DNA from: an uncultured Bacteroidales bacterium | GTDB taxonomy: Bacteria > Bacteroidota > Bacteroidia > Bacteroidales > Bacteroidaceae | Reading direction: 5' to 3' | DNA: 58,741 nt | Assembly: GCA_902775975.1 (NCBI GenBank) | Contig: CACYOC010000023.1 | Span: 1-58,741, forward strand | Shown: piece after piece, positions 43,907-52,348 of the stretch | How positions within the stretch are numbered: the stretch's first letter is position 1 | How the letters are laid out: each line of letters opens with the position of its first letter | Made by a program: the position numbers and the translations under genes | Notes under the pieces: generated by a model | What the model was told of the DNA's origin: nothing | The model's database searches: none | Seen by the model: the letters and a program-made list of their open reading frames with translations, nothing else

Positions 43907-45514
43907 CTATCGCTGTCTGACGTACTTGTGCAGCGTTGCCCTTACGGCACCCTTGCCGGCAAAGAGCTCCTTCACCATGCCTTCTACCTGTTCGCCGAGT
44001 CCTGCCTCATAGAGGTCCAGGCCGAAGACATCGCGGCGGGTGTATAGCTGCTTCAGACAACTGTAGTCCTGGTCTGCCTTGCCGACCTCCAAGGGGGCCA
44101 CGATAGCTTGCAGCTCCTCCAGCATCGGGTCGGGCGACGGCTCAAACGGCGTCAGGTCGTCCTTCACTCCCTTCAGGTAGCGGGCATAGCCTGCCAGCAC
44201 CAGCGGGATGAGCACGAGGTTCTCCTTGTCCAGACCGCGCTGGATGTATTTCTTGATGGTCTCACCGAAACGGATGGGCAGCTTCTGACTCGTATCCATC
44301 GCGATGCGCTGCGGGGCATCGGGCATGAAGGGGTTCGGCAGTCGCTTGTTGATAACGGCACCGACAAACTCGTAGGGGTTCAGTACACCTGGGTCAGTGA
44401 CCACCGGCATCGCCTCGATATAGCCTATCTTCTGGATGAACGATCGCAGGTCGTCGTCCTGCATCTCTGCCGAGATGAGCGTATAGCCCAACATACAGCC
44501 ATAGATGCTCATGGCGGTATGCAGCGGATTTAGGCATGTCGTCACCTTCATTGTCTCTACCTTATCTACCGTTTCGCGGGTGGTATAGAGCGCTCCGCCC
44601 AAATGCAGCGGCGGACGACCGTTGGTATAGTCGTCTTCTATCACCAGGTACTGCGTCTCCTCGGCATTCACGAAGGGTGCCGTAAAGGTGTGCTTCTCGG
44701 TTTCTATGTACTCGTTGTCCTCGAAACCGTCCTTCGCCAGCAGTTCCTTTACCTTCTCGTGGGGTCGCGGCGTAATCTTGTCAATCATCGACCAGGGGAA
44801 GGTCACCAGTGCCTTGTTGCGCACATAGTCGGCAAAGCCCTGCGGTACCAGTCCGTCGCTCGCCCAGCGCTCGGCATACGCCAGCACGCCGGCCTTGACG
44901 CGATCGCCATTGTGCGAACAGTTGTCCATCGACTGCACGGTAACGGGCAGCTTGCCGGCCTGGTAGCGCTCGTACAGCAGGGCCGTCACCTTGCCCAAGG
45001 CAAAGACGGGCTGCAGACCGCGTTGCAGGTCCTGCTCGCTATAACCGTAGCCCTTCTCGGTGATGGTGAACGATATCATCTGCAGCGAGGGCTGCCGGAA
45101 TATCTCGCACAGCCGCTGCCAGTCAGCAAACTGGTAATCGGCCTTCAACGCCTCGGTGACGCTGGCAATGACTTTCTTCTCCACCGTGCCGTCGCCCTTC
45201 AGCGACACCAGCAGCGACAGGTTGTCGTACGGCTTGTATGCCTTGTCGATGACTTCATAGTCGAAGGTCTCTGCCACGATGATGCCACGGTCGTACTGTC
45301 CGCTGTTCAGCGCGTCGTTCAGCATCGCGGCGGGGAAGGCGCGGAAGATGTTGCCGCCGCCGAAGTGTACCCACGTCGGTTCCTTAGCGGTCTTCTCGCG
45401 TACATTATTTATATTATACTTGGGGAGCTGGTAGCCGGCCCACCCCATCCCCTCCCCAAGGGAGGGGTCTTTGATTAGTTCAACATTATGCTTAATAATA
45501 TCTGTCAGTTTCAT
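43907..45514 (-). CDS. uxuB: Mannitol-dehydrogenase-family oxidoreductase, D-mannonate oxidoreductase (fructuronate reductase)
   Basis: 535-aa NAD-dependent polyol dehydrogenase. Rossmann motif WVHFGGGNIFRAFPAAML, catalytic region with TNGRPPLHLGGALYT, MKVTTCLNPLHTAMSIYGCMLG, and PIRFGETIKKYI. With uxuA immediately upstream, the likely reaction is fructuronate to D-mannonate; a tagaturonate reductase role (UxaB) is the alternative. The first 30 residues contain a peptide (DPSLGEGMGW) encoded by a G-rich palindromic element, inserted between LI and AGYQLPKYN, where relatives have a short acidic helix. Confidence 0.88.
   Translation of the reverse strand: MKLTDIIKHNVELIKDPSLGEGMGWAGYQLPKYNINNVREKTAKEPTWVHFGGGNIFRAFPAAMLNDALNSGQYDRGIIVAETFDYEVIDKAYKPYDNLSLLVSLKGDGTVEKKVIASVTEALKADYQFADWQRLCEIFRQPSLQMISFTITEKGYGYSEQDLQRGLQPVFALGKVTALLYERYQAGKLPVTVQSMDNCSHNGDRVKAGVLAYAERWASDGLVPQGFADYVRNKALVTFPWSMIDKITPRPHEKVKELLAKDGFEDNEYIETEKHTFTAPFVNAEETQYLVIEDDYTNGRPPLHLGGALYTTRETVDKVETMKVTTCLNPLHTAMSIYGCMLGYTLISAEMQDDDLRSFIQKIGYIEAMPVVTDPGVLNPYEFVGAVINKRLPNPFMPDAPQRIAMDTSQKLPIRFGETIKKYIQRGLDKENLVLIPLVLAGYARYLKGVKDDLTPFEPSPDPMLEELQAIVAPLEVGKADQDYSCLKQLYTRRDVFGLDLYEAGLGEQVEGMVKELFAGKGAVRATLHKYVRQR
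45443..45474 (-). repeat. G-rich palindromic element, copy 6, in the 5' coding end of uxuB
   Basis: Minus strand core CCCCTCCC-TTG-GGGAGGGG then ATGGGGTGGGCC, in sense with uxuB. Confidence 0.85.
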
Positions 45515-45548
45515 ATACTGTAATATTTATATTTTCTTTATAACGCTC

Positions 45549-45586
45549 CACCTCCCCTCCCAACCGGGAGGGGCTGAGGGTGGGCT
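45549..45586 (+). repeat. G-rich palindromic element, copy 7, intergenic
   Basis: Core CCCCTCCC-AACC-GGGAGGGG then CTGAGGGTGGGCTT, immediately downstream of the uxuA stop and upstream of uxuB. Confidence 0.85.
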
Positions 45587-45589
45587 TCC

Positions 45590-46864
45590 TCAATCAAAAA
45601 ATCCGGGTTGTTTGTATTCGATGCCTAACTCGCGGTCAACGGCGGCCATCAAGCCCTGCACCTGACCGAGGGCGAACATGCGGCCTAAGAGCGTATAGCC
45701 CGAGTTATGACCGTGGTTACTCTCATCCATCACACCGCCGGGCTGGTCGGTGAACGTCATGCCGTGATCCACACGCATCGGCAGGCGGCGACCACTGTTG
45801 CAGACACCCTTGCGCTCAGCCTCCTCGAAGATATGTACCAGCTGCACCAAGTCGGCACGACCGCCTAAGTGGCTGGCCTCGGTGAAGTTGCCATCGGGGA
45901 AGATATGGCACGAGCGCAGGTGTACGAAGTGTGTGCGGTCGGCAAACTCACGCGCCATGGCAGGCACGTCGTTATGCTCGCCTGCCGACAGGCTGCCGGC
46001 ACAGAATGTCAGGCCGTTATGCTTGTTGGGCACGGCACTGAGGAACCAGCGGATATCCTCGGCATTGCCCACGATGCGCGGCAGTCCGAAGACGGGATAT
46101 GGCGGGTCGTCGGGATGTACACACATATTAATGTCGTACTCCTCACAGACGGGCATGATAGCCTCCAGCCAGTACTTCATATTCGCCTGCAGCTGTTCCT
46201 TGCCGATGCCCTCATACAGTTTCAGCAGTTCACGGAACTTCTCCACGGGAGCGGCATCGCCCTCCTTGAAGTTGCCAGAGACGAAGCCCTGCGTCTTGAT
46301 GACGATGTTCTCCACCAGTGCATGGTCGCTCTCGGGAGTAGCCTCCTTTGCCATGGCGTCAGCCTCAGCTACGAGGTCGCGTCCCCAGTTGGCGTGGCGC
46401 TTCGAGAAGGCTGCCCAGTCCTCGCGGGCTTCGGCACGCTTCAGGATATAGATGTCGAAATAGGCGAAGGCACCCCAGTTCATGTAAAGGTTCGTCGAAC
46501 CGTTGGGATTCTCGTGCAGCAGGTCGGTGCGAGCCCAGTCCAGCACGGGCATGAAGTTATAGCAGATGCAGCGGATGCCCTCCTCGCCGAGGTTGCGGAG
46601 CGACTGCTTATACACCTCTATCTGCTCGTCGCGGTCGGGACCGCCGTACTTGATGGTCTCCGTCACGGGCAGCGACTCCACTACGCTCCAGGTCATGCCG
46701 TAGCTCTCGATGTACTCCTTGAGTTCGTGAATCTTCTCACGGGTCCACACCTCACCGAGGGGAACGTCGTGCAGGGCGGTGACGATGCCCTCTACTCCAA
46801 TCTGTCTCAGCTGGGCAAGGGTGATCTTATCCTTCTTGCCAAACCATCTCCATGTTCTTTCCAT
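45590..46864 (-). CDS. uxuA: Mannonate dehydratase
   Basis: 424-aa enzyme converting D-mannonate to 2-keto-3-deoxygluconate. The N-terminus MERTWRWFGKKDKITLAQ and the blocks YNFMPVLDWARTDL, CVHPDDPPYPVFGLPRIV, FVHLRS and MRVDHGMTF are typical. The family's metal ligands (His, Cys, Asp, His) fall in these conserved blocks, but I did not map them singly. It is the first gene of the uxu/rha operon, about 75 bp upstream of uxuB. KDG kinase and aldolase genes are not in the window. Confidence 0.96.
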   Translation of the reverse strand: MERTWRWFGKKDKITLAQLRQIGVEGIVTALHDVPLGEVWTREKIHELKEYIESYGMTWSVVESLPVTETIKYGGPDRDEQIEVYKQSLRNLGEEGIRCICYNFMPVLDWARTDLLHENPNGSTNLYMNWGAFAYFDIYILKRAEAREDWAAFSKRHANWGRDLVAEADAMAKEATPESDHALVENIVIKTQGFVSGNFKEGDAAPVEKFRELLKLYEGIGKEQLQANMKYWLEAIMPVCEEYDINMCVHPDDPPYPVFGLPRIVGNAEDIRWFLSAVPNKHNGLTFCAGSLSAGEHNDVPAMAREFADRTHFVHLRSCHIFPDGNFTEASHLGGRADLVQLVHIFEEAERKGVCNSGRRLPMRVDHGMTFTDQPGGVMDESNHGHNSGYTLLGRMFALGQVQGLMAAVDRELGIEYKQPGFFD

Positions 46865-46891
46865 ATATTACTTATTTAGTTTTTAATCGTT

Positions 46892-46919
46892 GCAAAATTA
46901 TTTGTTTTGTGGCGGACAA
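46892..46919 (-). promoter_or_regulatory. uxuA: Promoter of the uxu/rha operon
   Basis: Minus-strand TAATTTTGC (46892-46900) with a TTG at 46917-46919; the 16-bp spacer is shorter than usual, which would fit an activator-dependent promoter. No operator palindrome is evident. Confidence 0.5.
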
Positions 46920-46954
46920 TCCTTGAAAATCATTCAAAAACATATACTATTGTC

Positions 46955-48724
46955 TCATGTGCGACTTGTTTCCTGCTGATTCTTCGGAATCTGCAACGCC
47001 AAATTCTGCCGATGGGCATAGATATGAGGTGACATGATTTCCACTCCATGGGTATGGAAGGAGTCCAGAATGTTGTGATGCAGCTCCGAATAGATGGCAG
47101 GCAGCCGTTCGTACTGCGTGGTATAGGCGTTGATTTCGTACTCCACGTAGAAGTCGTCGAGAGCCGTTACCAGCACAAAAGGCTCCGGATGCTGCTTCAA
47201 GCCCTTGGTCGCTTTGGCAGCATCCAGCAGCAACTGACGTATCTGCTGCCATGATTCCTCGTAGCCGATGGTCACCTTCGTATGAACGACAATGCCGTAA
47301 TTCTCGGCAGAGAAGGTGAAGTTGGTCGTCTGCGACCCCATCAGACTACTGTTAGGCACCGTAATGACATTATTCTTACGCGTTCTGATACGAGTAACCA
47401 GCACCGTCTTCTCGATGACGAAACCCTCGGTATCGCCGTATTTGATAAAGTCTCCAACCCTGAAGGGGCGCATATAAGTAATCACCATGCCTGCCATGAC
47501 GTTGCCTATGATGGACGAAGAGCCTAACGACACGATAAGTCCGATAAAGACGGACACCCCTTGGAATATCTCCGAATTGCTATTTGGCAACAAGGGCCAT
47601 ATCATCACCAGCATGAACGAGTAGCACAACAGGCGCAAGATGTAATAGGTAGGTTTTGCCCAGTCGGCATAGAAGCCGTTGATCTTCAGGCGTCCCTCCC
47701 CTATCTCGTCCATAAGGAAGCGGATGCCCTTCACCAGATAGCGGAAGCAAACGATGATGACCACTATCTGGAAGAAGTCTGGCAGGAATCCTGCCACCGA
47801 CTTCAAGATGCTGACAAAGGGATTCCAGAGATAGCCAAAGATGGTATATGCCAGGGCTTTCGTCTCAGGGAAAGCCGTAAACAGCACGGGAATACAGACC
47901 AGCAGCAACAGCAGTATCACCACATAGCGCATCACGTTGAGCCCCACCAGAAAGAGACCTCCTATACGTCGCTGGTTGAACAGCTGGTTGTCTTTTTCGG
48001 CCCATTCGCGCGTACGTCTCAGCAGGCGCCTCATCAGTCGCAGTCGCCAGCGGCTATACAGCTTGTTGGTGCCCCATATCAGGAATCCTAACAACACGAT
48101 GATGCCTGCCACGTACAGCATTCCCAGCAGTTTCTGCTTCATGCCGTACTCTCGGTGCAGCTCGTCAATCTTGTTCTTGATGATGACCAGATACTCAGCA
48201 GCCAGTTCCTGGCGCGTCTTATTCTGCCACAATCCGTCGTTGTCAGTAACGCTCATGATAGGCTTTCCGCCCGACATGATGTCCGTAGTGTAGTCGCTGT
48301 CGTAGAGATAGACGGAATCGACAAAGAATGTCAAGCTGGTACCCTGTTGCATGATGCTCTCCTGGATATCCTTCACGCGGTCCTCCGGCTGCTTGCCGCC
48401 CCTACGGTCGTAGAGCATGAACAGCGTATCACCCTCAACCACCAAGGGAACTCCGGGTATTATACTTCTCAGCGAGTCGATACGCTGTTTGCGCAGCGCC
48501 TTTCTCAGCGAGTCGTTGCGTGCCGCCTCGCTCGTCTTCTCCAGTTCCTCACGCATCATGATGCGCTGCACCTCCAACTCCTGAACCTGTGTGCGCAGCA
48601 CCCGAATCATGGAGTCGTTGGCATTCTTCAAAGAGTCTAAGGCAGTTTTATGCTCCTGTCCCCTACCGGCAACAGCGACCATCAAGGCAACTACCATCAA
48701 CAACACTCTGGTATATTTCATCAT
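46955..48724 (-). CDS. MscS-family mechanosensitive channel with periplasmic N-terminal domain
   Basis: 589-aa inner-membrane channel. Signal peptide (1-23), a charged coiled periplasmic region (about 25-190), then several membrane helices (about 200-400). The MscS pore and beta-domain signature is GSSSIIGNVMAGMVITYMRPFRVGDFIKYGDTEGFV. The C-terminal cytoplasmic alpha/beta domain ends the protein. It should release solutes on osmotic downshock. It has its own canonical promoter (48743-48774), so it is separate from uxuA. Confidence 0.93.
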   Translation of the reverse strand: MMKYTRVLLMVVALMVAVAGRGQEHKTALDSLKNANDSMIRVLRTQVQELEVQRIMMREELEKTSEAARNDSLRKALRKQRIDSLRSIIPGVPLVVEGDTLFMLYDRRGGKQPEDRVKDIQESIMQQGTSLTFFVDSVYLYDSDYTTDIMSGGKPIMSVTDNDGLWQNKTRQELAAEYLVIIKNKIDELHREYGMKQKLLGMLYVAGIIVLLGFLIWGTNKLYSRWRLRLMRRLLRRTREWAEKDNQLFNQRRIGGLFLVGLNVMRYVVILLLLLVCIPVLFTAFPETKALAYTIFGYLWNPFVSILKSVAGFLPDFFQIVVIIVCFRYLVKGIRFLMDEIGEGRLKINGFYADWAKPTYYILRLLCYSFMLVMIWPLLPNSNSEIFQGVSVFIGLIVSLGSSSIIGNVMAGMVITYMRPFRVGDFIKYGDTEGFVIEKTVLVTRIRTRKNNVITVPNSSLMGSQTTNFTFSAENYGIVVHTKVTIGYEESWQQIRQLLLDAAKATKGLKQHPEPFVLVTALDDFYVEYEINAYTTQYERLPAIYSELHHNILDSFHTHGVEIMSPHIYAHRQNLALQIPKNQQETSRT

Positions 48725-48742
48725 CTTAGGTTTGTTTGGGTT

Positions 48743-48774
48743 ACAAAGTTACACACTTTTTCCGTAACTTCCAA
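48743..48774 (-). promoter_or_regulatory. Promoter of the MscS gene
   Basis: Minus strand TTTGG (48770-48774), 19-bp spacer, TAACTTTG (48743-48750). Confidence 0.75.
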
Positions 48775-48783
48775 AAGTTTAAT

Positions 48784-48820
48784 AAAAAAAGTGGCGGCAC
48801 TCACTCGGAGCACCGCCACC
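48784..48820 (-). terminator. Terminator of the toxin-antitoxin operon
   Basis: Stem GTGGCGG / CCGCCAC around 15 nt, followed on the minus strand by TTTTTTT. The same hairpin, including its loop, recurs at 52298-52335. The remaining intergenic DNA (48821-48937) has no recognisable gene. Confidence 0.8.
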
Positions 48821-48937
48821 AGTCTTAATTATAGTAATCTCTCGAATTATCTAATTCTTCGAACTACTTTCTGTGATTTCTCACACCTAAAGGTATGAGT
48901 GTGGCGTTGCAATCTGTGTGAGATCACTTAATCACGC

Positions 48938-49333
48938 TCATTTCCAATTTTCAATAGTTAAGCCATTTATACGTTCGAAGTGTTTGAGATTCGAAGTAAC
49001 CAGTATCATCTTATGATGCAGGGCAGTAGCGCCAATAAGTAAATCGAACTGGTCAACACGCTGGCCCTTATGCTCGAGGTCGTAACGAATTTCGCCATAC
49101 TCTTTAAAAGACGAATAAGCAGGTATAACACGAAAAAGCCGTTGTACTTCGCGTATATCATTCAATTTGCGATTCTTGTCACTTGCCTTAGCTAAGCCGA
49201 AGTATAGTTCCGCCACTGTTATCTCAGATATAAAACAGTTCTTTGGACCTATACGCTGCAAGGTTTCACGCACACGTCCTTCATTTCGAAACATAGAAAT
49301 GCATACGCAAGTGTCTAGAAGATATTTTGCCAT
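48938..49333 (-). CDS. PIN-domain ribonuclease toxin, VapC type
   Basis: 131 aa from the ATG at 49333 (MAKYLLDTCV). A longer reading from an upstream TTG would overlap the antitoxin stop and is less likely. PIN acidic residues: D7 (LLDTCV), E42 (VAELYFG), D97 (QFDLLIGATA), and the C-terminal VTSNLKHF. VapC toxins cleave tRNA or rRNA when free of their antitoxin. It begins 15 bp after the antitoxin stop, in the order antitoxin then toxin. Confidence 0.9.
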   Translation of the reverse strand: MAKYLLDTCVCISMFRNEGRVRETLQRIGPKNCFISEITVAELYFGLAKASDKNRKLNDIREVQRLFRVIPAYSSFKEYGEIRYDLEHKGQRVDQFDLLIGATALHHKMILVTSNLKHFERINGLTIENWK

Positions 49334-49347
49334 ACGATTTCTATCTT

Positions 49348-49596
49348 TTACCAACTGTCAACCGTTCTTCCATTCTCTACGTTTTCACTACGAAGCATAT
49401 CGGCATATTCCTCCGTTGTCATATCCCCCCCCCAGTCAGAGGAGAAGTTGGCAAAAATATCCTTCGACTCTTTCCTTACTTTAACAACCTTCTTCATCGA
49501 CTTTACTAGTTCTGAAATAAGGTCGAGTTTATCTTCATTGGACAATGTCGCAAGCATATCCATATATACATCACTTGCTCTTAATGTTCCTATCAT
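49348..49596 (-). CDS. Antitoxin partner of the PIN toxin
   Basis: 82 aa from the ATG at 49596. A frame open further upstream runs into the promoter and is rejected. A helical N-terminal part (DKLDLISELVKSMKKV) is followed by an acidic C-terminal tail (SSDWGGDMTTEEYADMLR), fitting the usual layout of a DNA-binding or dimerisation part plus a toxin-binding tail. I do not recognise a specific antitoxin family. It probably represses its own promoter at 49623-49655. Confidence 0.8.
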   Translation of the reverse strand: MIGTLRASDVYMDMLATLSNEDKLDLISELVKSMKKVVKVRKESKDIFANFSSDWGGDMTTEEYADMLRSENVENGRTVDSW

Positions 49597-49622
49597 AATT
49601 GCAATTCTTAATATTCTACGCT

Positions 49623-49655
49623 GCAAATATACGAACTATTTCCGTAACTGCCAAA
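49623..49655 (-). promoter_or_regulatory. Promoter of the toxin-antitoxin operon
   Basis: Minus strand TTTGG (49651-49655), exactly 19 bp, TATATTTGC (49623-49631). Confidence 0.75.
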
Positions 49656-49707
49656 TTTTGGAGCAGCGAATGCAGAGAAAAGTCATACTTTTACTCTAAC
49701 TTGCGAT

Positions 49708-49896
49708 TTGACATCGATGAATATTTGTTTTTGCTGTTTTTGCTTTTTGAAAGTTTGCCTATCCGTAGGTAGAGGTCCTGATGTTGCCAAGGAGCTGATG
49801 GAAGCTTGCTTACAATCGGATGCTTGTCAGCAGCAGGAGAAGGCACAGAGTGACGAAACTTTCAAAAAGGGTTCTTTCATGTTTTTGTTAAAATAA
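49708..49896 (+). CDS. Doubtful 62-codon frame in an otherwise gene-free stretch
   Basis: The frame reads MTSMNICFCCFCFLKVCLSVGRG, cut here for brevity, then a hydrophilic part (DVAKELMEACLQSDACQQQEKAQ...) with four further recognisable helices-like turns but no domain I know. No good promoter precedes it. It may be a decayed gene or chance. The rest of 49656-50163 holds only the GC-rich repeat at 50011-50102. Confidence 0.2.
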   Translation: MTSMNICFCCFCFLKVCLSVGRGPDVAKELMEACLQSDACQQQEKAQSDETFKKGSFMFLLK

Positions 49897-50010
49897 AAAA
49901 TCTCTGTGTCTCTGATTGCAGCGCCACACTTCGCTTGTCGAAGAATCTCTGTGTTGATAAAATTATTAAAAAAAGCGGACAGAATTAAGATGCCGTAACT
50001 AAGTCAAAAA

Positions 50011-50102
50011 CGAGAGGGGCTCTCGTCTCGCACGCGCCCTAGGCAAAAGCGCCTCTTGCCCTAGGCAAGCGAGGCACGCGCCCTAGGCAAGCGAGGCACG
50101 CG
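50011..50102. repeat. GC-rich palindromic and tandem repeat cluster
   Basis: A palindrome CGAGAG-GGG-CTCTCG (50011-50025) is followed by a partial unit (CCCTAGGCAA at 50038) and two perfect 22-bp tandem units (50059-50080, 50081-50102), each starting CCCTAGGCAAGCGAGGCACG. It lies in non-coding DNA between the TA promoter and the terminator at 50164. Confidence 0.85.
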
Positions 50103-50163
50103 GAGTGCTCGCGTTTACGGTCTCATTATCAACGACTTACATGGCAAAAATAGCAAAAACGGC

Positions 50164-50199
50164 AAAAAAAGTGGCGACAGCCTTGCGCTGTCGCCACTT
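50164..50199 (-). terminator. Terminator of the secreted-protein gene at 50250
   Basis: Perfect 11-bp stem GTGGCGACAGC / GCTGTCGCCAC with a short loop and a minus-strand run of seven T. Confidence 0.9.
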
Positions 50200-50212
50200 C
50201 TTATTTAGTATC

Positions 50213-50249
50213 CAACTCCCATCCCTTCGGGAGGGGTTGGGGGTGGGCT
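50213..50249 (+). repeat. G-rich palindromic element, copy 8, abutting a stop codon
   Basis: Core CCATCCC-TTC-GGGAGGGG then TTGGGGGTGGGCTT, ending exactly at the stop codon of the gene at 50250. The same 50-bp block, with the flank TTATTTAGTATCCAACT, recurs at 52333-52388. Confidence 0.9.
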
Positions 50250-52223
50250 TTACTTCACCACAACTTTTTTGCCGTTCACGATGTACAGACCCTTCTGAGC
50301 CTTGTCCACGCACTGACCGCTGATGGTGTAGATCTGAGCGTCCTTCAGGGCGTCAGCGTTCTTCACGGTGCTGATGCCAGTAGAGGTAACTTCTTCTATC
50401 TGGAAACCGACTACAGTGAGGGTCCACATACTGGCAGGAGAGACAGCATGGACAGCGATGTTATAATAACCGCCATCATCGACGGTAAACGACGTGTTTT
50501 CAAAGCTCTTAGAGGTGATGTTATCCACCTTCGTCGTAGGAATGACCACCAAACCATTCTTCAGCAGGTAGGCCCTATTCAGCTCATACGAAGTAGCCAT
50601 CTTAGCAGCCCTCACCTCTATCTTCTCATAATAATACGAAGACAACGCATACGCCCTTACGCTGATGCTATACTTTTTGTCCTTTTCCAGTAGCACTTGC
50701 GGATAGACGAGCCAGTCGTCAGCAGCCTTGGCGCTACTATAGTTATATACAGCCCTACTGGAACCAACCGCCCAAGTGTTACCATCCTCATTGGCATCCA
50801 CCACCACCACATCGTCTATCTGCTGGGCAGTGGAGAAGTTGTTGGAGTATGGCAGCAAAACAGTGGGGGCATCAACGGGGTCCTCAGGCACCATGCCTGG
50901 GTCTGGGTCGCCGCCCCCGCCATAGTCCTTGAGCGTAAACCAACTGATTTCCGACCTGTGCTCCTCGCCGCCGCCAGTATAGATGCTCTGAATGCCCACC
51001 TTGTTCCAGTCCTCCGAATAGAGGGTATTCAGGTAAACCTTAGTGATGAAGAAGTCGAAATTATCCGTATAGCCATAAGGAATGGCCGTCATATCCTCTG
51101 TCAGTTTTATATGCGTGCTGGGGGTGAACGTCAGTGAAGAAATATCATGTTCCACATCCACATAGAACTGGTATGACAGTTTCGACGGTAACAGCTCATG
51201 ATTCTCAACATCGACAGCAGGAACACTGAAGCTCGTGTACCAGCCATAGACATCGGTCGTCACGGCAGAAATCTCAGGATTGGCAGGCGTGGCAGCCTTG
51301 TCCTCCACACGGCTGAGGACAGGATTGTTGTAATAGCCGTCAGTATATACCTCTGCCAACATACCATAGACGATATCCTTCACGCTGTAGGTGTCTGCCT
51401 CGGCATCATACGTAAAGACCGTGGTGCCGTTGCAGAAGAAGAAAGAATCACCGTAGGAACCCGTCTTACCCATATATTGTCTGACGGCGAACGTCACCTG
51501 ACTGCCGTTCTTCGTTCCCTTCGCCCATGCGTCAGGCAGATACTTGCTCATGCCTTGCATATAGACATCGTTCCCGTCTTGACCCACCAGGACCACCTGC
51601 GAGAGGGCGGCACCGTTTTCGTCCGTATAAGACATCACATACTCCTTGGCCTGCTCCACCACGCTTTGGGGCGGCGTCACCACCTCCTGCTGTGCGGCGT
51701 GAGTCAGCGTACTGCCTGCACACCAATAAGGCACCAGGTCCTTGCCGTCATATTCACCTCCGGACAACACCCTATAGAACCAATGGCGGTCAAAGGATAT
51801 GGAGCCGTCGTCGTGAATCACTCCATAGATATCGTCGAAGTACCATCCCGGCTCGTTCTTCTCGTCACCCTCAAAATAATAGACGCCATTCACCACATAG
51901 TCGCCGACCTCTTCGGTTCCTCCCTTCTGTCCTTCGGCAATGACCAGGTAGTCAACGCCCTCCTTGTTGACAACGGTAGCTTCCAGAGCATTGGGAAACA
52001 TGCCTGTTATGGTCAGTCCCCCCTCGGTTTTCGTCGATGGTGCAATAGTGACAATAGCAGACCCGCCTACAGTCTCAAGCGACTCTATGTCGGTAGAAAG
52101 CTTAATGGCCTGTTTGTATTCCCACGTATATCTCCCTGCCAGTGTTGCATTTCCTTGCTGGGCAAGCGCCACCATTGCCATCATGCTCACCAGCATCAGG
52201 AGTATATATCTCTTTGTCACCAT
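50250..52223 (-). CDS. Large secreted protein with T9SS-type tail, function unknown
   Basis: 657-aa protein with a signal peptide (1-21, ending ALAQ). The N-terminal region (about 22-310) repeats short beta elements around YYFEGDEKNEPGWYFDDIYG; a middle domain (about 310-440) is followed by an acidic Gly/Pro linker (GGGGDPDPGMVPEDP), a jelly-roll-like domain (about 460-615) with FSTAQQIDDVVVVDANEDGNTWAVG, and the tail IYTISGQCVDKAQKGLYIVNG then KKVVVK. The jelly roll resembles domains of Prevotella peptidases and adhesins. No catalytic residues could be assigned. It has its own promoter (52256-52288). Confidence 0.82.
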   Translation of the reverse strand: MVTKRYILLMLVSMMAMVALAQQGNATLAGRYTWEYKQAIKLSTDIESLETVGGSAIVTIAPSTKTEGGLTITGMFPNALEATVVNKEGVDYLVIAEGQKGGTEEVGDYVVNGVYYFEGDEKNEPGWYFDDIYGVIHDDGSISFDRHWFYRVLSGGEYDGKDLVPYWCAGSTLTHAAQQEVVTPPQSVVEQAKEYVMSYTDENGAALSQVVLVGQDGNDVYMQGMSKYLPDAWAKGTKNGSQVTFAVRQYMGKTGSYGDSFFFCNGTTVFTYDAEADTYSVKDIVYGMLAEVYTDGYYNNPVLSRVEDKAATPANPEISAVTTDVYGWYTSFSVPAVDVENHELLPSKLSYQFYVDVEHDISSLTFTPSTHIKLTEDMTAIPYGYTDNFDFFITKVYLNTLYSEDWNKVGIQSIYTGGGEEHRSEISWFTLKDYGGGGDPDPGMVPEDPVDAPTVLLPYSNNFSTAQQIDDVVVVDANEDGNTWAVGSSRAVYNYSSAKAADDWLVYPQVLLEKDKKYSISVRAYALSSYYYEKIEVRAAKMATSYELNRAYLLKNGLVVIPTTKVDNITSKSFENTSFTVDDGGYYNIAVHAVSPASMWTLTVVGFQIEEVTSTGISTVKNADALKDAQIYTISGQCVDKAQKGLYIVNGKKVVVK

Positions 52224-52255
52224 CTTCGTCTCAATAAAAATAAGTTATTCACAGC

Positions 52256-52288
52256 GCAAAGATACGACATTCTTTTCTAACTTCCAAA
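52256..52288 (-). promoter_or_regulatory. Promoter of the secreted-protein gene at 50250
   Basis: Minus strand TTTGG (52284-52288), 19-bp spacer, TATCTTTGC (52256-52264). Confidence 0.75.
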
Positions 52289-52297
52289 AGTTTCGCA

Positions 52298-52335
52298 TAA
52301 AAAAGTGGCGGCACTCACTCGGAGCACCGCCACTT
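52298..52335 (-). terminator. Terminator of the secreted-protein gene at 52464
   Basis: Stem AAGTGGCGG / CCGCCACTT with the loop CACTCACTCGGAGCA, then T-rich on the minus strand. It is a near-identical copy of the terminator at 48784-48820. Confidence 0.85.
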
Positions 52336-52348
52336 CTTATTTAGTATC

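Noticed and set aside
46892-46954. Catabolite or rhamnose-regulator operator before uxuA
   Set aside because: No convincing inverted repeat is present; only the promoter boxes can be supported.
48938-49354. Longer PIN-toxin reading with seven extra residues
   Set aside because: It would need a TTG start overlapping the antitoxin stop; the ATG at 49333 gives the normal MAKYLLDT start of PIN proteins.
49348-49626. Longer antitoxin reading starting at 49626
   Set aside because: The extra codons overlap the -7 box TATATTTGC, so they cannot be part of the mRNA from that promoter.
50011-50102. Possible CRISPR array or small RNA gene
   Set aside because: Only two perfect units without spacers; no promoter with the TAnnTTTG pattern points into it.
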